Source of the DNA: Ascidia mentula
Lineage: Eukaryota > Chordata > Ascidiacea > Phlebobranchia > Ascidiidae
DNA length: 64,000 nt
Assembly: GCA_947561715.1 (NCBI GenBank)
Contig: OX387199.1
Location: forward strand, 2,423,001-2,487,000
Direction of reading: 5' to 3'
In this document: positions 15,401 to 25,500 of the stretch, piece by piece
Layout: each line of letters opens with the position of its first letter
How positions within the stretch are numbered: the first letter of the stretch is position 1
Position numbers and translations under genes: made by a program
Notes under the pieces: model-generated
The model's database searches: none
Seen by the model: only the letters and a program-made list of their open reading frames with translations
Told to the model about the DNA's origin: nothing

Positions 15401-18400
15401 AGGCTATAGGTAATGAAAATTAGAAATATTGCAGAAAAACACCTGCCTTACTGAACCTGTTTTTATGTGCAGTAAAATGTTATGTAATTTACAACATTAA
15501 ACAAAGTATATGCTGTCAGCAAAGTCGTCTGAAAGTCACACCAGCTGTCTGCAGCTTACACAAAATATATGCTGTTCAGACGCCCCAGAAACGCTACCAC
15601 ATGCAAACACTACGTTTACCCTTGCGGCAACTGCTGAAGAGTTCGTGCAAATAGTTTGGAGAAAACGAATCGATGCATCCTGGCGCTGATTCTTGGTGAT
15701 GATCCTCATCAGATGATGCTGGAGGCTCGTGATGTCGATTGAACTCTTCCTCAGCATCACGTCGTGGGAGTCGAGTCTCGCTGCTTGGTTTCTCACCTCG
15801 TCCATCACATCGATAGGATGGCCTCCTAATTAGCAGCAGAAGGTAGAAACGTTTATCTTTTTTAAGAAGCTTTAACATTACATAATATAAAGGCGATTTT
15901 GAGTACAAAAATGGCGAAAACTTTTGCACTGTCCAAGAGGACCGGATTAAAGTCAATGGCGAATCTAAAAATTTTGCAAATATTATATTGCTGTTGCTAC
16001 CAGGTATATTGTGTTTGAATTAATCTGTTCTTCTGGCACGCTTGAAGATTATACTTTTGTTCACCGACGTCGGCTCATCAAAGTAAAAATTTTGCTACTA
16101 TCGTAAGTTGAAAGAAAGTATATAGGATCGCGATACAAATGTTATCCTTACTTTTGGAGCACTCTCAATTCATTTCCTTCAAACGAATAAGAAAATACTC
16201 AATTGGGTAAAAAGGATCTCTGGCTCATTACATACAATTTAACCACCGAAATCTACGTTTTATTACACATAAAAATCCATGTGGAACTGTCACTGGATGT
16301 TGAGGTAAACGAACAAAGAAAATACCTCTCAAGTTTTGTTGCCTCACCGACGAAACGTCGAGCTGCGGACGGAGCAAGGACTGAAGACTTGGAACAACTT
16401 CAAGAAAACTTGAACTTACTTCTCAATTAAACTTGTATAATAATTAAGTACAGCTATGTCAAACCGTTTAATTCGTTCGATGAGGTAACGCGTTCCACAG
16501 CAACCTGCATATCGTTCAGATCTCGCTGAAGCTGTGATACAGAACCCTGGATTGTGTCGATTTGGTCTCGGGTCTCTCGGTCTCTCTGTTGTCTGGCTGA
16601 GGCGTGATTATGCTCTGCGGACATTTTGAGCTTTTGTTGAAACTTTTTGAGCAATCAAAATTAATTCAGTCAATAAATGCAATCCATTTTGATAGGCCTT
16701 TGTATTTGTTTGCATACACGTATCGCAACAAAAATAATCTACAAATGTAAGTGCAATTGAAAGTTAATGTGATACACTAATTAGGGATATTAGTGGTACG
16801 GTTTCATGTACTCAAACTGCCTGTGAATGTAAGTTTCGTTTTGCAGACCGTCTATTTTAATGACAAGGTTATTTTTCGGCGGATATTTTAATAGTCGAGA
16901 AACATGTGTTTCAAGATTTAACCGGGGTTAAATTGAAAAATTAAAAAAAAAAATTAAAAAAAAAAATATATTTTAACCTGAAATTCGTCTGCTGGTTCCA
17001 CTCAACGCAGCTTCAATTCTTTCCAGTCTCAGTTCGGTCGTTGATTTCCAGTTAGAAAGGGTTTGTACGTTCTGACTGAGTGTGTCTATTGTGGTTGCAA
17101 GATGCTGCATGGTTCGTTGCACGTAACGGACGGGATCCGACTGAAATTGCTGGGCCTGTCCGTTGAACAGCTGGACAAAATGAAAAGATTAAGCCACAGG
17201 TTCGGAAACCGTTAAAAGAGAAGTCTAACAGGGAACAGGCTACCGCTGCACATAATGGTATTGGCCAACTCAGTCGAATAAAGCAACTAGACCCAAAAAA
17301 TATACACTTAAACTTATATTTAAAACTACTGTGGTTTGATTGGGTAAAAAAAAACTAGTTTCCATGAAATTGTTTGAACAAACCGGGTTGTTGTTGTTGG
17401 ATGGTGGGGTCCATCTTGGTCGCCTCACCAACTTCGTAAGCTCGCTTTTAAGTTTGTTCTAAACACAAGGTAAGTTTGACTGCCAAAAAAATTCCAGTCC
17501 AAAAACTCAATACTGCTTCAAATAATGGCCATCCTACATAATCGTTAAGCGTTTATGGCAGAAGAACTCTGTCCAATAGTTAAATTTGAATTTTTAATGA
17601 ATTGTCAATTTACCTCTGTTTGCAATTGGGCGTCCGTCAAACGTCTTCTACTGCGTTCACTATCATAAGAACGGTGTGAATACTTCCGACCCCTTAACAT
17701 CCTTTGTCTACGAATGAACACGTGACTCGGATTCTATGTGAGCAAAGATAAATTTTAAGAATGTAAACATCTTCTTTGACCAGAGTTCCACAAGGGGATT
17801 TTCGGAAAGCTACAAATACCGAAAGGAAGTTCTCCTCGTAATAAGTACTAAATTTAAAGTTATCGTTGCATAGCTTAGGTCAATAGCTTGGGTCTTAGGA
17901 ATCTTGCAAATAAATTTATAGAATTATATCACCCTCCGGAAATAAATGAATTTATTTCAGACGTTTCAGCAGATACTTAAGCTCGTTCGTTTGTTATTAA
18001 AGTTAGAACATTTCAGAATTCCGTTAAATGTGTGTCCCAATTTTTCTGCGTGGTCAAAATGAAATGATCAAAATCACGAAATACCCGTCCAAGTGGCTCG
18101 AGAAAGTTAAAGTTCATACAATGCAGCTACAGTTGGTTTATGGTTTGCGATAGCTTAACCCAAGTATTTCTTGGCAGAAACAAGCATGTGAACAGCGTGA
18201 ACAGATTCGTTTGGAGACACAATTGTGACACTTCCATTTGACAATGACCTTGTCAGGCGAGACAGGCATCAAAATGATTCAATCAAATATACATTCACTA
18301 GTTTACGCTCGGCTACCAACAATCTTGTTTTTTCGCTGTCTCTGCCAAATTTATAACAAAGCATTACCTTGCGCTGTAACCGATACGAAGTATCACTTCC

Positions 18401-18484
18401 TTGTACGAGGCTGTTCGCTTGAAAGTGACACACGGCGATTACGAGTAACAGCAATATTCCGGGTAATTTCGAGTTCAATTGCAT
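472..18484 (-). CDS. Secreted long coiled-coil protein, multi-exon, 3' end outside window
   Basis: I do not recognise the family. The first coding exon (18484-18368) starts with ATG and encodes a signal peptide ([20 protein letters not shown]). Further exons read on the minus strand with GT-AG sites: 17733-17614, 17458-17429 (30 nt), 17170-16978, about 16640-16461, 15825-15620, 15175-14969, 14610-14445, 14234 to about 13970, 13639-13505, 12909-12738, 12459-12184, 11854-11697, 11423-11235, 10837-10734, 10580-10450, 10382-10250, 10145-10027, 9843-9628, 9053-8869 and 649-472. Phases chain except around 16978/16640 and near 13970, where a short exon or another splice site is unresolved. The product is over 1,100 residues of amphipathic heptad-like helix with few Pro or Gly and several N-glycosylation sequons (NSS, NMS, NNS), so it is probably extracellular or luminal. 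The last exon seen ends in phase 0 at a GTGAGA donor, so the gene continues leftward. Its 8.2 kb intron contains both ZicL genes. Confidence 0.75.
650..3104. other. Non-coding region left of the ZicL pair
   Basis: This lies within the large intron of the antisense coiled-coil gene. Apart from the block at 1815-1950 it shows only AT-rich sequence with no exon-like or repeat-like signal I can support. Confidence 0.4.
1815..1950 (+). promoter_or_regulatory. Diverged copy of the ZicL-1 proximal upstream block
   Basis: GGACGCGTGCCAA, then CGGGAAGGCG, ATTCGGAA, AACGTAACAAT and GGTCATTA with CGTAATT follow in the same order and spacing as in the block at 3105-3265 directly before ZicL copy 1. No coding exon follows here. 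This looks like a duplicated cis-regulatory module or the promoter remnant of a lost ZicL copy. Confidence 0.55.
3105..3265 (+). promoter_or_regulatory. Proximal upstream block of ZicL copy 1
   Basis: A GC-rich stretch directly upstream of the TATA-like box. It holds GGACGCGTGCCAA, GGAA (Ets-type) cores, ACGTAACAAT (ending in a Sox-type ACAAT core) and GGTCATTACG. The same order recurs at 1815-1950, and its ACGTAACAAT core at 5200 and 6090. Factor assignments are inference from short motifs. Confidence 0.45.
3286..3293 (+). promoter_or_regulatory. TATA-like box of ZicL copy 1
   Basis: TTTAAATA lies about 80 bp before the start codon at 3373, at the end of a GC-rich block. No other TATA-like sequence is equally close. 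Confidence 0.5.
3373..4660 (+). CDS. ZicL: Zic-family zinc-finger transcription factor, ZicL copy 1
   Basis: Exons 3373-3916, 4018-4130 and 4247-4660 give 356 residues. Five C2H2 fingers lie at about residues 86-114, 125-150, 158-180, 188-210 and 218-240. Finger 1 has the long Zic-type form ending HVTHDHVGG, and the linkers include HTGEKP between fingers 2-3 and 3-4. The N-terminus ([19 protein letters not shown]) is shared with the second copy at 7179. The C-terminal exon is Ser/Pro-rich, then His/Gln-rich. Ascidian ZicL (Zic-r.b) is a nuclear activator needed for notochord Brachyury expression and for neural and muscle fates in early embryos; that role is family knowledge, not visible here. 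Introns interrupt between fingers 3 and 4 and between CK and YEGC of finger 5, identically in both copies. A TTTAAATA box lies about 80 bp before the start codon. The gene sits antisense inside an intron of the coiled-coil gene. Confidence 0.93.
4853..4858 (+). terminator. Poly(A) signal of ZicL copy 1
   Basis: AATAAA lies about 190 bp after the stop codon; another AATAAA lies at 4800. Either could serve. Confidence 0.5.
4861..6890. other. ZicL intergenic spacer with further GACGTAACAAT blocks
   Basis: No coding exon was seen. The spacer has AT-rich parts and two GC-richer islands (about 5085-5225 and 6000-6190), each centred on GACGTAACAAT (5197 and 6087), and a CpG-rich stretch at 6740-6860 leading to the TATA box of copy 2. 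It probably carries the distal enhancers of the second ZicL gene. Confidence 0.4.
6893..6899 (+). promoter_or_regulatory. TATA box of ZicL copy 2
   Basis: TATATAA precedes a short presumed 5'-UTR exon (about 6920-6964), followed by an intron ending at TTTTGCAG (7139). The 5'-UTR intron donor, GTACGT near 6966, is a plausible but unproven reading. Confidence 0.6.
7179..8526 (+). CDS. ZicL: Zic-family zinc-finger transcription factor, ZicL copy 2
   Basis: Exons 7179-7749, 7855-7967 and 8080-8526 give 376 residues with the same five-finger plan and the same intron positions as the copy at 3373; finger 1 starts at about residue 92 (ACKWK). ATG at 7179 follows a probable 5'-UTR intron acceptor (TATTTTGCAG ending at 7139), and a TATATAA box lies at 6893. 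The fingers are almost identical to copy 1, including long stretches of identical DNA, while the N-terminal and C-terminal regions have diverged. The C-terminal tail carries a short degenerate repeat of the form SPIMAS. The product should bind the same GC-rich Zic sites as copy 1, so the pair is probably partly redundant in notochord and neural specification. That is inference from the family. An AATAAA at 8639 fits the 3' end. Confidence 0.93.
8639..8644 (+). terminator. Poly(A) signal of ZicL copy 2
   Basis: AATAAA about 113 bp after the stop codon at 8526, in an otherwise non-coding stretch. Confidence 0.55.
9190..9260. repeat. Short tandem repeat, about 31 bp unit, 2.5 copies
   Basis: The unit AGGCCCCACGAACACCAACG followed by TTGCCAATGTA occurs as two nearly full copies and a partial third, in an intron of the coiled-coil gene. 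Confidence 0.7.
11946..12030. repeat. Dispersed repeat copy, also at 34986-35064
   Basis: GGGCACCGATAAAACC, then GGTTAT, AGTCA, CTCACGGA and AATCAC recur in the same order at 34986-35064. The element is about 80 bp and non-coding. It lies in introns of two unrelated genes, which suggests a small interspersed element. Confidence 0.5.
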
Positions 18485-19104
18485 GGCGGCTTGTGGGAGT
18501 TACGTCATGCGAAGTAACGGATTCTGTTCCAAAGCAAAAGTATTTAAAATCTACAGATTGGAAATAGATTCCATTTTACCGCCAACGCAAGCTGTTCTGT
18601 AAAACATAATTGTGCTCAATTTATGGCTTAAAATGTCTCCTTGTTTACGTGATCTCGCTTTTCGCTGATAAGAACAAGGAAACACTTTCGGATACATTTT
18701 CAAACTTTAATCGCGACCGTAAAGTCTGTTCTTTCACTGGGGCCGAAATGTTTCGCGTAAACAGCCTTTCCACTGGTGTTGAAATGCAACACAAGTTTCA
18801 TTTAAAATAATGTTATGAATAGCTTCGAATGTGACTGCCTGTAGGAGTGTATTTCACCGTTCGAGGAGGGCCTCTGAAAATTGTTTTGCTGGAAGCTATT
18901 TCGACAAAGACCGCACTCCCTTTGTTATTTTTCGAATAAGAGTCGTACCTATTCAGTTAAATCGGTCATCTTTTTATTACATTCCATATATGGTTCCTAT
19001 ATACTGGTCGGTCAAACAAACTTCACGAAATTAGAACATATTATGTCCTTGCAACAAAATTCTTGTGACATTTGACAGCCATCGTGGCGGACTGGTTGTA
19101 TGAA

Positions 19105-19260
19105 TTATTTGCCGGTTCTGATGTACTCGCGTAGAGCTGAAATGTTTTGATAGTGCGCAAATCGAATGTGTTTGGCGTGTGTGCCCAGCAAATAGGACAG
19201 CCGACATACGGGGCAACGCAATAAGGATGTATTGAATTCTACCTGTATTGTGTACAGCAT
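19105..19260 (-). CDS. Small reading frame with a zinc-finger-like Cys/His pattern
   Basis: An ATG at 19260 opens 51 codons. The product contains LLRCPVCRLSYLLGTHAKHI followed by RFAHYQN: C-x2-C-x8-H-x2-H-x4-H, close to a C2H2 finger in spacing. An acceptor-like TTCTTTAG lies about 12 bp before the ATG, so this may instead be the last exon of a spliced gene. No partner exon was identified, and it may be a chance frame. It lies upstream of the coiled-coil gene's first exon on the same strand. Confidence 0.25.
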   Translation of the reverse strand: MLYTIQVEFNTSLLRCPVCRLSYLLGTHAKHIRFAHYQNISALREYIRTGK

Positions 19261-21561
19261 TGTGATGGGTCTAAAGAACAGAAAATGCCCGAAATTAAAA
19301 TTGCTGGATTCCCGTAAGTCGGGCACTCGTACTTTCCGACATACGTTTTGATATGAGAATTTAACATTTTTTACCGACTGGTGTCGAAAGTAAACCCCAA
19401 TTGAATGAGAAAAGAAAACGTGGTAATTGCAACGCAAAGCAGAATTTATTCACAAACCGAGAGTCAAAGTGGACAGAGCGTTTCGCGGGCATCGTTGGAA
19501 AGCAGTTAGCAATTAGGCTATCGCGATAACAAGCTTGAATGTATTTGCGCAGTGCGACGGAAAGCATATCGCGTCGCTCTTTTATTGTCGCTCGGCAAAC
19601 GAGGCCGCAAAACCAACACTCACCGTCCGTCGAGACCAGCCCTAAACGCCCGGCGTTGGGTTACCAGCCATTGAGAGGCAGCGCAAGCCAAAACTTGTCG
19701 GGCCGCGCCTTTGTACACAATAGTAGCGAGAGTGTATTCAAGCCAGGTACTACGGCAACCGAGCGGCAGTAACGAGCACGCTTGCTTGAGCCGTTCGCTC
19801 TGGATAATCATACAAAAGTCTCGGCACTCGGATGGCTATAACTGCGGACTGCGGCAAAGGCCTATTTAATAATTAACTAAATCTGACTTTAAACTGCAGT
19901 ACCTTCTGCGTACATTTGGCTAGTGAACTGAGCTACAAGCAAGGCAGTTAACTCTGTCAACCAAGTCAGGCCGAGCAGACGCGGTAATCATGAGCAAGTT
20001 GCCTGCGAATGAACAAGCCCCCGGCAGTTGTTCAGTCCCCTAGGCGGGGTTCGCAATTAAACACTGTTGCGGCGTTGCTCCAGTAAATGTAGCTGGGCCC
20101 TAAAACAGGCGGCAATGTCAGGTAATTGGTGAACGATTGGCGCTGTTGCCTTCCTGCTTGTCCACTTTTGGAGGCATGTTTTCGTGGTCGACCCAACTGT
20201 TGTTTCACGAGCAGCTTTGGTCCCGGCGAATTTGGCATTATTAAAAGCTCCTTGGCTTGCATTTCAAAGCGGGCCCCTGGGAGGAAAAGTGTGGGAAAAT
20301 ACAGTAAATGGGGCGTCTTGCTATGAATAGCCTACGTCAACTGGGCAGAGGCAAATTGCGTTACAAACGTGACGGATATTGCTATATAAGCACATTACAT
20401 GCAAATTTGGCTTGAAATTGCCTTGATTCAAAAATGATGCACATAAGTGTAATTAAAGTTACGTCTGAATTACTTTGGTGTCTGTCAAGCTTGATATTTA
20501 GTATCTAGTTATCAACACATTTTGTAGAATGGTAAGATACAAACTCGTACATTTTACTTTGTGGCCACATCGTAACAAAGGTTCAAATTAAGTGGTAATG
20601 TAAATTTATTCTATGTGGATAGTGCGGTGTGTGTTTCTTTGCATTGTGAAAAATCACACCACCACCGCTGCGAAATATTCAAGCTGCGTTGCCATGACAA
20701 CAGTTCGCCGCCGCCAGTGTCGCCGTTGAGCTCTGTGTTTGCGCGAAACTATCGACTCGCCCGTCGCCTTTTGTGTAGAAACACTCGCGCGCAGCAGCAT
20801 TCCTCTCAAACCAAGAGTGGCTTGGATTATATGTGAAGGGTTGCGCTTTCCTTGTGCTTCTACTTGGCGATCGCGGGTTCAAGTGGCCACTAATGCCACA
20901 TTAGAAATGGGAAAATTGGCCTTTTGTTGTTGTTCGGATCGTTGTGACTAACTCTGCTAACCTATGTATACGTGTTGTGCATGCTTTCCTTTGTCAATGC
21001 GCCACTGATTGATTAAACCACGTTTGATCCACCAAGCGACCGAATCATTATTACGTTGAGAGCACAATGTAGATATTGCGCAATAGGTGGTCAGTGCCAA
21101 ATGAGATGCAAACGTAAACAATTAGGGCGTCTCATAGTCTGATACGTCGGCTCGAAACAAAATACAACGACAAGCCAATAAAGTGATCAATACAGGAACG
21201 TTCCAAACAAATAAACGCCCTAATTAACGGCGATATTGACGATATAGATTCTTGTTTTGTTCTGGAGCCTCTACAGCCCAATTTTGAGTGTGTTCGGAAC
21301 ATTGAATATACGGAACGGATTGTTGTGGGTTGCCATGGTGACTTTATCATGAGATAATGTTTGACCTGACATACGAAATAGTAGGAGAAATTATTGAATG
21401 GTAAGTGGGCAGCATATGGTGCCGCACCGACCAACATTAATTTGATGTATGCGTAAGGCGATATCGCAATCATCCTCTTTATTTTTGTGGGGCATCTAGA
21501 AACTATAGCACAGTTGGGTTAACACGAATGCTACAACAATCGATTTTCAGTATTTACTCAA

Positions 21562-21766
21562 GTTTGTGCGGTTTACAATCGAAGGCGACATACAGTTTTT
21601 AATGTTACGCCGATATGTTGTCCGCGGTTCTGTGTTTCAATTAAATTCACCTTCACTCACTCCTTGGTATCGATAAGATTTTATCGCACAAGCTTATCAG
21701 CGTATCTGATAGTTAGTTGACATTATTGTTGTAGGGCACCTAACATCGCCTTTAACATTACCTTAG
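21562..21766. mobile_element. MITE-like dispersed repeat, internally related to 44333-44640
   Basis: GTTTGTGCGGTTTACAATCG at one end and TCAGCGTATCTGA plus GTTGTAGGGCACCTAA toward the other match the copy near 44.4 kb in order and spacing. No reading frame. This copy has lost or diverged at its outer ends. Confidence 0.55.
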
Positions 21767-22505
21767 GGTTATTGAGGTCAAGTAACTTACAATCAAGTAA
21801 ATACGTTATTGCGATAAGATAAAGCCCATGACATCTGAGGCAAGGCCTCGCAAACTGGAAGTAGAAACCCCGCAAAGGGTTGCCCGCCGGCTGTTGTGGG
21901 TCGTTAAAATTCCTTGTAACACAAGTACAACATCTAGTTATAGTATTTCATACAGTATTCAAGACTGTCGTTTATTTAAAGTGTTGCCCAAATGGTTGCT
22001 TGGTGTTTTTCGGAAAAATACTGTTTATTTTTCACGTAACACGCACAGCATTAAATCACTTTTGCTATGGAGCGCTTGAATTTTTTGTAAATCTTTGTTT
22101 GAATGTTCACAAACGTACACGGATCCAATTTCCTACACTCAAACCAACATCGCACAACAAAACATTATACGCTCGGGCGAGGTTTGTTAAAACAGATGCA
22201 AAGGCAGATTCCTGGGTACACAAAGCGCTGTTGTTTCAATGCGACGACAATGACGCTTTTAATCCCAAGCGGGAGACAACTATTGTGGAATTATTGGACG
22301 CGATACGACCGCGCGAATGCTTCTTCACTAACCTCACGCCTTTGTTGTTCATATATCCTTTACAGGGAATACCGATATAATACCTTAAGGCCGCGGTGAG
22401 CCACGAGCTCTTCGGAGAGGCTTTTGTACTGTAACACCCACTGTGGGCCGACAAACAAAGACCAACGCCCCATTCTCGACTTATCTGAAGTCGCGTAGGC
22501 GCATT

Positions 22506-25500
22506 ATGACGTCACAATCATCATCGTCGAATTCGTCGTCCTCGTCGGCGGGGAGTGACAGCGACGGACGCGGTACACGCGAGCGACGATCGACAAGGAA
22601 AGGTAATTTTTTTGTCGCTTCAAGTGGTCGTTGAAGTTTGGGTGATGAGTAGGGGCGACGTTGAACGCTGAAAGATGCCGTGATATAAGTGTGCGATGAT
22701 TTGTGGAAGGACCCAGTGTAATGATAAGGTTGCACAAAGATGCCTAGAGTGCAGTGCAGCATATTATAATGTGATTGCTTTTAACCGCTGAGAGTTGAGG
22801 TACCAATTTTAGAGCGTTGCTTGAAATTGATATCTGTGATTTATATTGCAATTTTGTACGTGAAGTTACAGCGAGTTCATGCATATGAAAAAAATCTTAA
22901 AGCTGCTCGTGATTAGCAACTGGCAAGTGTGCGTGGTTAACGTGAGGGATACTAATCATGATGAATATACATATACCAGTTATAAGTGCGTGTATCCTGC
23001 AAGACCATACCCGTTATTACTTGGACTTTGATAAGCTTTGGCGGCTAGTTGCTATGGCAACGAACAAGCCGAGTGTTAGTCAATTATTCACCTTATCCAC
23101 TCGATTCACTGCACAAGACACCAATGTAGGTGGTGGTTGGTTTTACAGATCGGCAGATAAAAATGGCTGCAGCACTGGTGTTTTCGGTAGTGAAAAACTG
23201 ATATGTTGTTAGTCAGCAGGCATTATATCGCGGGACTATCTCGTTGTTTTACGTCAAGTAACATTAACGCGGATAATTTATGGAATTTACAACGCAACAG
23301 TTTCGACAACCTTTAACACGCAGCGGTTTGTATATTTTCAGTAAAGCATTCCTCAAAATCAAAAGCAGCTGAACCGGTTACGTCATCAAGTGACAGCAGT
23401 GACGACAGCCATAGCGGAGAAAACAGCGTAACTCTTCTCGAATCTATCCTAAACGACAGCGCACCTACCACACAGGAAAGCGCCAACGCTCAGTCGTCGG
23501 CTAAGACCCCGAGCAAAGAATCTGAATACTATATTTCTGTAAGAAGCCCAAAAGAAAAGCCCCGACCGCAATCGGCTACAAATAAGTCGGCGCAGGCACC
23601 CGTTGAAATAGGGGAGAGGCATCCGCAACGGCCAAAATCAGCCAAGTACAAAACACGTCGATTGCAAAGAGGCGGCGAGAAGCACAGACCGTTCGTTTCA
23701 TCCTCGAGTGCCTCATCTTTGTCGACCTTCGATGACGATTCAACTAGCCGAAGCGAAAGAGATTTTGGTATGAATTTCTTTATTTTTAGACACACAATAT
23801 CTGTTGTAACTGTGTCTACAGCAAAGGGTAAGGATAATTAGGAATAACCCGTGTTTTGCGCAGTGTAATATAAACAAAAAAACCTGACGAAAAATAGTTA
23901 ATCAGAAAAACATGTGGTTCTGACTTTTTTAGTCTTGTTTACGATGTAAAAGGCGGCTAATATTTTCGAACCCGCTTATTGGGTTTAGAAACGGATGCAA
24001 TTTGACCCGGTCGGAAAAATGTTCTCATTCCGGCTTGTGTTGCGTGGGTTTTTCATCTTCGCTCGTGATAGGCAAATAGCACAGCTCTCGCATCCTACAA
24101 CATGAATTGATTCAATGCGTTTTATTTTCAACAGATCAACTCAACAAACAGGAACAGATAGAATATCGAGCCAGGTTGTTACGGGAACTTCTTCTTCATC
24201 GCTACCTGGACTTTCGGCACAACCAGAGTCTGAATCACTACGGGAAATACTTTGAACGTCACAACAAAAAATCTCGCTCCCTTCAAGCTCCTCCTCGTCA
24301 AGGTAACAGGAGGAAGCACTTGGAAACGAGAGCTCTCTACGCATCCGGAAAACGTGCTCCGAAACCCCGACGGGAGGCTGCAGAGGAGTACGAGGAATCA
24401 ATCAGGAGGGCGGCAAGAAGACTCGCGGGGGATCTAATCCGCACATACCAGGAACGTCAACTGGAGGAGGAAGAGAAGATGGAGGTGAAGAAAGCGCCGC
24501 GGCCTAAATCCGGAAGAGACGGAAAAAGAGGCAACGACGAAGAGAAGATATCGGATGAATCTGATAAGTCGACAAAGTCATTGGAGGAAAGCAAGCAGGA
24601 GGGTTCGAAACACGTGACAGTGGTTGCTCCTTGCGAGGAAGATCAAATCCCCACCGAAAAATCACCCCGCCGTAAAAAGGAGCAGAAATCTCCTATCTCA
24701 GAGCGCAAAAGCATTTTGAAACAAGATAAAACGACGCCGAAGAAGCCACCACGTCCATACACAGCTGTGATGGTTTCCTCACAAAAACGCAAAGGACGAC
24801 GAACTCCCTACATCGCCCCTAGCGTGTATGATAAGCGTCATGAACCGTTGTACGACGAACAATTCACCTACTCCTACCTCACCGCTCTTCTTCACACTTT
24901 ACGCTGTGACGACATACCGATTACGTCATATCCCGATGAAGCTCGGGAAAAACCCTCGAGACCCAAAACAGTCCCGACCCGACCGAGTACGGCTCATCCA
25001 GGGAGGAGGATGCGGAGAGTTGCTGGGAGTGGGGAAGAGGAGAAGAAGGGCGATGAGAAGAAGAAGGATGAAGAGCCCGGCGAGGAAGAACATCCACAAA
25101 ATGGTTCTGAAACGAAAGAACAGAAAAAGGAAAGAGTAAAATCTGCACCTCAGGTCAGACCCGGATCTCATCCGATCAAGTGCAGCTGGAAACAAAGCAA
25201 AGACAATGGTCCAAAGAAACCTGAACCCAAGGTACTAGCTAATCTCAAATTCTAATTAAATTAGTCATACCGATGATGCCTGTAAATACAGGCGAAATAT
25301 ATATATACATAGACAACTTCAAACAAACGACTTAGGATTACTTAAAGGAATTGTTAAATCGGTTGCCAAGTCTTTGTTGGCTATAAAGAAAACAGGTGAT
25401 TCAAAGTATACAAACTTTCATTTGTTTATAACTTTAATGCGAAAATACTCAGCCAATTCGCATCGCTTTAGTAAAAAATAAACTAGCGTAAGTGGAATGG

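Larger units (their letters stand above)
18485..22505. other. Intergenic region between two divergently transcribed genes
   Basis: This is the shared upstream region of the minus-strand coiled-coil gene and the plus-strand RPKSA-motif gene. I see no multi-exon gene. It contains the small zinc-finger-like frame at 19105-19260, a MITE-like repeat copy at 21562-21766 and GC-richer stretches at 19540-20300 and 20650-20890 that may be regulatory. Confidence 0.4.

Noticed and set aside
16331-16385. Possible minus-strand exon with good acceptor and donor
   Set aside because: Its length would break the phase between the flanking exons, which join correctly without it.
20860-20890. GGTTCAAGT resembling a tRNA B box
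   Set aside because: No A box, no acceptor stem and no cloverleaf can be drawn around it.
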